This document shows, piece after piece, positions 57,769 through 64,000 of a stretch of 64,000 bases of DNA. The DNA lies in contig JAYJMM010000100.1 in the NCBI GenBank assembly GCA_037349105.1, forward strand, positions 3,187,001 to 3,251,000. Direction: 5' to 3'. The translations under genes and the position numbers were made by a program. The notes under the pieces are model-generated. The model worked only from the letters and a program-made list of their open reading frames with translations. It was not told the origin of the DNA and ran no database searches. The stretch comes from Limnomonas spitsbergensis. Lineage: Eukaryota; Chlorophyta; Chlorophyceae; Chlamydomonadales. Position 1 is the stretch's first letter. Each line of letters starts with the position of its first letter.

Positions 57769-57925
57769 GGATCCAGGTTTTAAGAAACGGATCCAGGTTT
57801 TAAGATACAGATCCAGGTTTTAAGATACGGATCCAGGCTTCAAGATTCGGGTCCAGGTTTTAAGATACAAATCCAGGTTTTAAGATACAAATCCAGGTTT
57901 TAAGATACGGGTCCATGTTTTAAGG
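57769..57925 (+). repeat. 20-bp minisatellite
   Basis: About eight units of ATCCAGGTTTTAAGATACGG with small changes, between the last recognised LRR exon and the 82-bp satellite. Confidence 0.9.
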
Positions 57926-57978
57926 CCTGTGACTGCTGGCCATAGCCTTCCCTGTGGATCCGTATACCCTGACTCTAC

Positions 57979-60900
57979 GATCGGGTATTTAGATAGTCAC
58001 GAGCGCATGATAGCCGGCCCAGTCCCGTGGTGGAGGACAGGGTGGCCTGTCCAAGGCTGCAATGGGGTGTTAAGATAGTCATGAGTGTATGATAGCCGGC
58101 CCAGTCCCGTGGTGGAGGACAGGGTAGCCTGTCCAAGGCTGCAATCGGGTGTTAAGATAGTCATGAGCGCATGATAGCCGGCCCAGTCCCGAGGTGGAGG
58201 ACAGGGTAGCCTGTCCAAGGCTGCAATCGGGTGTTAAGATAGTCATGAGCGCATGATAGCCGGCCCAGTCCCGAGGTGGAGGACAGGGTAGCCTGTCCAA
58301 GGCTGCAATCGGGTGTTAAGATAGTCATGAGCGCATGATAGCCGGCCCAGTCCCGTGGTGGAGGACAGGGTAGCCTGTCCAAGGCTGCAATCGGGTGTTA
58401 AGATAGTCATGAGTGTATGATAGCCGGCTCAGTCCCGTGGTGGAGGACAGGGTAGCCTGTCCAAGGCTGCAATCGGGTGTTAAGATAGTCATGAGTGTAT
58501 GATAGCCGGCTCAGTCCCGTGGTGGAGGACAGGGTAGCCTGTCCAAGGCTGCAATCGGGTGTTAAGATAGTCATGAGTGTATGATAGCCGGCCCAGTCCT
58601 GTGGTGGAGGACAGGGTAGCCTGTCCAAGGCTGCAATCGGGTGTTAAGATAGTCATGAGCGCATGATAGCCGGCTCAGTCCCGTGGTGGAGGACAGGGTG
58701 GCCTGTCCAAGGCTGCAATTGGGTGTTAAGATAGTCATGAGCGCATGATAGCCGGCCCAGTCCCGTGGTGGAGGACAGGGTAGCCTGTCCAAGGCTGCAA
58801 TCGGGTGTTAAGATAGTCATGAGTGTATGATAGCCGGCCCAGTCCCGTGGTGGAGGACAGGGTAGCCTGTCCAAGGTTGCAATCGGGTGTTAAGATAGTC
58901 ATGAGTGTATGATAGCCGGCCCAGTCCCGTGGTGGAGGACAGGGTAGCCTGTCCAAGGCTGCAATCGGGTGTTAAGATAGTCATGAGTGTATGATAGCCG
59001 GCCCAGTCCCGTGGTGGAGGACAGGGTAGCCTGTCCAAGGCTGCAATCGGGTGTTAAGATAGTCATGAGCACATGATAGCCGGCCCAGTCCCGAGGTGGA
59101 GGACAGGGTAGCCTGTCCAAGGTTGCAATCGGGTGTTAAGATAGTCATGAGCGCATGATAGCCGGCCCAGTCCCGTGGTGGAGGACAGGGTGGCCTGTCC
59201 AAGGCTGCAATTGGGTGTTAAGATAGTCATGAGCGCATGATAGCCGGCCCAGTCCCGTGGTGGAGGACAGGGTAGCCTGTCCAAGGCTGCAATCGGGTGT
59301 TAAGATAGTCATGAGTGTATGATAGCCGGCCCAGTCCCGTGGTGGAGGACAGGGTAGCCTGTCCAAGGTTGCAATCGGGTGTTAAGATAGTCATGAGTGT
59401 ATGATAGCCGGCCCAGTCCCGTGGTGGAGGACAGGGTAGCCTGTCCAAGGCTGCAATCGGGTGTTAAGATAGTCATGAGTGTATGATAGCCGGCCCAGTC
59501 CCGTGGTGGAGGACAGGGTAGCCTGTCCAAGGCTGCAATCGGGTGTTAAGATAGTCATGAGTGTATGATAGCCGGCTCAGTCCCGTGGTGGAGGACAGGG
59601 TAGCCTGTCCAAGGCTGCAATCGGGTGTTAAGATAGTCATGAGTGTATGATAGCCGGCCCAGTCCCGTGGTGGAGGACAGGGTAGCCTGTCCAAGGTTGC
59701 AATCGGGTGTTAAGATAGTCATGAGCGCATGATAGCCGGCCCAGTCCCGTGGTGGAGGACAGGGTAGCCTGTCCAAGGCTGCAATCGGGTGTTAAGATAG
59801 TCATGAGTGTATGATAGCCAGCTTAGACCCGTGGTGGAGCACAGGGTAGCCTGTCCAAGGCTGCAATCGGGTGTTAAGATAGTCATGAGCGCATGATAGC
59901 CGGCCCAGTCCCGTGGTGGAGGACAGGGTGGCCTGTCCAAGGCTGCAATCGGGTGTTAAGATAGTCATGAGCGCATGATAGCTGGCCCAGTCCCGTGGTG
60001 GAGGACAGGGTGGCCTGTCCAAGGCTGCAATCGGGTGTTAAGATAGTCATGAGTGTATGATAGCCGGCTCAGTCCCGTGGTGGAGGACAGGGTAGCCTGT
60101 CCAAGGCTGCAATCGGGTGTTAAGATAGTCATGAGTGTATGATAGCCGGCCCAGTCCCGTGGTGGAGGACAGGGTAGCCTGTCCAAGGCTGCAATCGGGT
60201 GTTAAGATAGTCATGAGTGTATGATAGCCGGCTCAGTCCCGTGGTGGAGGACAGGGTAGCCTGTCCAAGGCTGCAATCGGGTGTTAAGATAGTCATGAGT
60301 GTATGATAGCCGGCCCAGTCCCGTGGTGGAGGACAGGGTAGCCTGTCCAAGGTTGCAATCGGGTGTTAAGATAGTCATGAGCGCATGATAGCCGGCCCAG
60401 TCCCGTGGTGGAGGACAGGGTAGCCTGTCCAAGGCTGCAATCGGGTGTTAAGATAGTCATGAGTGTATGATAGCCAGCTTAGACCCGTGGTGGAGCACAG
60501 GGTAGCCTGTCCAAGGCTGCAATCGGGTGTTAAGATAGTCATGAGCGCATGATAGCCGGCCCAGTCCCGTGGTGGAGGACAGGGTGGCCTGTCCAAGGCT
60601 GCAATCGGGTGTTAAGATAGTCATGAGCGCATGATAGCTGGCCCAGTCCCGTGGTGGAGGACAGGGTGGCCTGTCCAAGGCTGCAATTGGGTGTTAAGAT
60701 AGTCATGAGCGCATGATAGCCGGCCCAGTCCCGTGGTGGAGGACAGGGTAGCCTGTCCAAGGCTGCAATCGGGTGTTAAGATAGTCATGAGTGTATGATA
60801 GCCGGCCCAGTCCCGTGGTGGAGGACAGGGTAGCCTGTCCAAGGTTGCAATCGGGTGTTAAGATAGTCATGAGTGTATGATAGCCGGCCCAGTCCCGTGG

Positions 60901-63900
60901 TGGAGGACAGGGTAGCCTGTCCAAGGCTGCAATCGGGTGTTAAGATAGTCATGAGTGTATGATAGCCGGCCCAGTCCCGTGGTGGAGGACAGGGTAGCCT
61001 GTCCAAGGCTGCAATCGGGTGTTAAGATAGTCATGAGCACATGATAGCCGGCCCAGTCCCGAGGTGGAGGACAGGGTAGCCTGTCCAAGGTTGCAATCGG
61101 GTGTTAAGATAGTCATGAGCGCATGATATCCGGCCCAGTCCCGAGGTGGAGGACAGGTTAGCCTGTCCAAGGCTGCAATCGGGTGTTAAGATAGTCATGA
61201 GCGCATGATAGCCGGCCCAGTCCCGAGGTGGAGGACAGGGTAGCCTGTCCAAGGCTGCAATCGGGTGTTAAGATAGTCATGAGTGTATGATAGCCGGCCC
61301 AGTCCCGTGGTGGAGGACAGGGTAGCCTGTCCAAGGTTGCAATCGGGTGTTAAGATAGTCATGAGTGTATGATAGCCGGCCCAGTCCCGTGGTGGAGGAC
61401 AGGGTAGCCTGTCCAAGGCTGCAATCGGGTGTTAAGATAGTCATGAGTGTATGATAGCCGGCCCAGTCCCGTGGTGGAGGACAGGGTAGCCTGTCCAAGG
61501 TTGCAATCGGGTGTTAAGATAGTCATGAGTGTATGATAGCCGGCCCAGTCCCGTGGTGGAGGACAGGGTAGCCTGTCCAAGGCTGCAATCGGGTGTTAAG
61601 ATAGTCATGAGTGTATGATAGCCGGCCCAGTCCCGTGGTGGAGGACAGGGTAGCCTGTCCAAGGCTGCAATCGGGTGTTAAGATAGTCATGAGTGTATGA
61701 TAGCCGGCTCAGTCCCGTGGTGGAGGACAGGGTAGCCTGTCCAAGGCTGCAATCGGGTGTTAAGATAGTCATGAGTGTATGATAGCCGGCCCAGTCCTGT
61801 GGTGGAGGACAGGGTAGCCTGTCCAAGGCTGCAATCGGGTGTTAAGATAGTCATGAGCGCATGATAGCCGGCCCAGTCCCGTGGTGGAGGACAGGGTAGC
61901 CTGTCCAAGGCTGCAATCGGGTGTTAAGATAGTCATGAGCGCATGATAGCCGGCCCAGTCCCGTGGTGGAGGACAGGGTAGCCTGTCCAAGGCTGCAATC
62001 GGGTGTTAAGATAGTCATGAGTGTATGATAGCCAGCTTAGACCCGTGGTGGAGCACAGGGTAGCCTGTCCAAGGCTGCAATCGGGTGTTAAGATAGTCAT
62101 GAGCGCATGATAGCCGGCCCAGTCCCGTGGTGGAGGACAGGGTGGCCTGTCCAAGGCTGCAATCGGGTGTTAAGATAGTCATGAGCGCATGATAGCCGGC
62201 CCAGTCCCGTGGTGGAGGACAGGGTGGCCTGTCCAAGGCTGCAATTGGGTGTTAAGATAGTCATGAGCGCATGATAGCCGGCCCAGTCCCGTGGTGGAGG
62301 ACAGGGTAGCCTGTCCAAGGCTGCAATCGGGTGTTAAGATAGTCATGAGTGTATGATAGCCGGCCCAGTCCCGTGGTGGAGGACAGGGTAGCCTGTCCAA
62401 GGTTGCAATCGGGTGTTAAGATAGTCATGAGTGTATGATAGCCGGCCCAGTCCCGTGGTGGAGGACAGGGTAGCCTGTCCAAGGCTGCAATCGGGTGTTA
62501 AGATAGTCATGAGTGTATGATAGCCGGCCCAGTCCCGTGGTGGAGGACAGGGTAGCCTGTCCAAGGCTGCAATCGGGTGTTAAGATAGTCATGAGCACAT
62601 GATAGCCGGCCCAGTCCCGAGGTGGAGGACAGGGTAGCCTGTCCAAGGTTGCAATCGGGTGTTAAGATAGTCATGAGCGCATGATATCCGGCCCAGTCCC
62701 GAGGTGGAGGACAGGGTAGCCTGTCCAAGGCTGCAATCGGGTGTTAAGATAGTCATGAGCGCATGATAGCCGGCCCAGTCCCGAGGTGGAGGACAAAGTA
62801 ACCTGTCCAAGGCTGCAATCGGGTGTTAAGATAGTCATGAGCGCATGATAGCCGGCCCAGTCCCGAGGTGGAGGACAGGGTAGCCTGTCCAAGGCTGCAA
62901 TCGGGTGTTAAGATAGTCATGAGCGCATGATAGCCGGCCCAGTCCCGTGGTGGAGGACAGGGTAGCCTGTCCAAGGCTGCAATCGGGTGTTAAGATAGTC
63001 ATGAGTGTATGATAGCCGGCTCAGTCCCGTGGTGGAGGACAGGGTAGCCTGTCCAAGGCTGCAATCGGGTGTTAAGATAGTCATGAGTGTATGATAGCCG
63101 GCTCAGTCCCGTGGTGGAGGACAGGGTAGCCTGTCCAAGGCTGCAATCGGGTGTTAAGATAGTCATGAGTGTATGATAGCCGGCCCAGTCCTGTGGTGGA
63201 GGACAGGGTAGCCTGTCCAAGGCTGCAATCGGGTGTTAAGATAGTCATGAGCGCATGATAGCCGGCCCAGTCCCGTGGTGGAGGACAGGGTAGCCTGTCC
63301 AAGGCTGCAATCGGGTGTTAAGATAGTCATGAGCGCATGATAGCCGGCCCAGTCCCGTGGTGGAGGACAGGGTAGCCTGTCCAAGGCTGCAATCGGGTGT
63401 TAAGATAGTCATGAGTGTATGATAGCCAGCTTAGTCCCGTGGTGGAGCACAGGGTAGCCTGTCCAAGGCTGCAATCGGGTGTTAAGATAGTCATGAGCGC
63501 ATGATAGCCGGCCCAGTCCCGTGGTGGAGGACAGGGTGGCCTGTCCAAGGTTGCAATCGGGTGTTAAGATAGTCATGAGCGCATGATAGCCGGCCCAGTC
63601 CCGTGGTGGAGGACAGGGTAGCCTGTCCAAGGCTGCAATCGGGTGTTAAGATAGTCATGAGTGTATGATAGCCGGCCCAGTCCCGAGGTGGAGGACAGGG
63701 TAGCCTGTCCAAGGCTGCAATCGGGTGTTAAGATAGTCATGAGCGCATGATAGCCGGCCCAGTCCCGTGGTAGAGGACAGGGTAGCCTGTCCAAGGCTGC
63801 AATCGGGTATTAAGATAGTCATGAGCGCATGATAGCCGGCCCAGTCCCGTGGTAGAGGACAGGGTAGCCTGTCCAAGGCTGCAATCGGGTGTTCAGATAG

Positions 63901-64000
63901 TCATGAGCGCATGATAGCCGGCCCAGTCCCGAGGTGGAGGACAGGGTAGCCTGTCCAAGGCTGCAATCGGGTGTTAAGATAGTCATGAGCGCATGATAGC
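57979..64000 (+). repeat. 82-bp satellite array, runs off the window
   Basis: About 73 head-to-tail units of exactly 82 bases, with no unit-length change seen. Landmarks per unit are GTTAAGATAGTCATGAG, then GATAGCCGGCCCAGTCCC, then GTGGTGGAGGACAGGG, then CCTGTCCAAGGCTGCAATCG. GGACAGG-GTAG-CCTGTCC forms a hairpin with a perfect 7-bp stem in nearly all units. Marker variants recur at distances of 656, 1394, 1558 and 1968 bases (8, 17, 19 and 24 units), which shows block duplications. The 73-codon ORFs on the minus strand repeat every 82 bases and are not genes. The array may lie in an intron of the LRR gene or beyond its end. Confidence 0.97.

Noticed and set aside
57997..63876. Dozens of 73-codon minus-strand ORFs with near-identical peptides
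   Set aside because: They recur every 82 bases, overlap one another and follow directly from the satellite sequence. Since 82 is not a multiple of three, no continuous repeat protein exists.
57979..64000. CRISPR-like array
   Set aside because: Units are contiguous copies without unique spacers, and the genome is eukaryotic.
1..64000. tRNA, rRNA or snRNA genes
   Set aside because: No cloverleaf with conserved A and B boxes or other RNA gene was recognised by eye; a covariance-model scan was not possible.

Overview
The window looks like nuclear DNA of a photosynthetic eukaryote, most likely a chlorophyte green alga. Genes are split by many short introns with GT..AG borders. Coding exons carry long alanine runs encoded by GCN triplets. 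Plant-type AP2 and RI-type leucine-rich-repeat proteins are present, decayed L1-like non-LTR retrotransposons lie between genes, and minisatellites are abundant. There is no sign of bacterial gene organisation. The species is not identified.

Region 1 (about 1-48,000) is a cluster of six related units of one multi-exon family. Translated in order, the exons give: a tandemly duplicated module of unknown fold (exons A, B and the start of C), a single AP2 DNA-binding domain (exon C), an Ala-rich linker with an AT-hook (exon D), and an Ala-rich stretch followed by a conserved helical-looking C-terminal domain I do not recognise (exon E). Intron phases are 0, 0, 2, 0. Copy A (minus strand, 618-5162), copy C (23745-29746) and copy D (34698-39213) can each be joined into one open frame of about 1229, 1497 and 1181 residues. 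Copy B (13253-18457) is a mosaic with two AP2 exons, an in-frame stop, a frameshift and a different C-terminal part. Copy E (45388-47975) and fragment F (minus, about 9000-10625) are broken and lack exon E. A and F point left; B, C, D and E point right. Copies A, C, D and E each have a dead L1-like element upstream in the opposite orientation, so gene and element were probably duplicated together.

Region 2 (about 48,000-57,750) is a plus-strand gene for an RI-type leucine-rich-repeat protein. At least ten short exons could be chained by consistent phases. Its introns hold several different tandem-repeat arrays (55, 43, 20 and 19 bp) and a purine-rich tract, and one exon is partly duplicated.

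Region 3 (about 57,979-64,000, running off the window) is an 82-bp satellite of about 73 units with a conserved 7-bp-stem hairpin and higher-order block duplications.

The strongest candidate for something undescribed is the AP2/AT-hook cluster: a locally expanding family of probable nuclear DNA-binding proteins with a new duplicated N-terminal module, splice-site changes that rescue the frame in individual copies, and recombinant members. All exon borders were read by eye and need transcript support.
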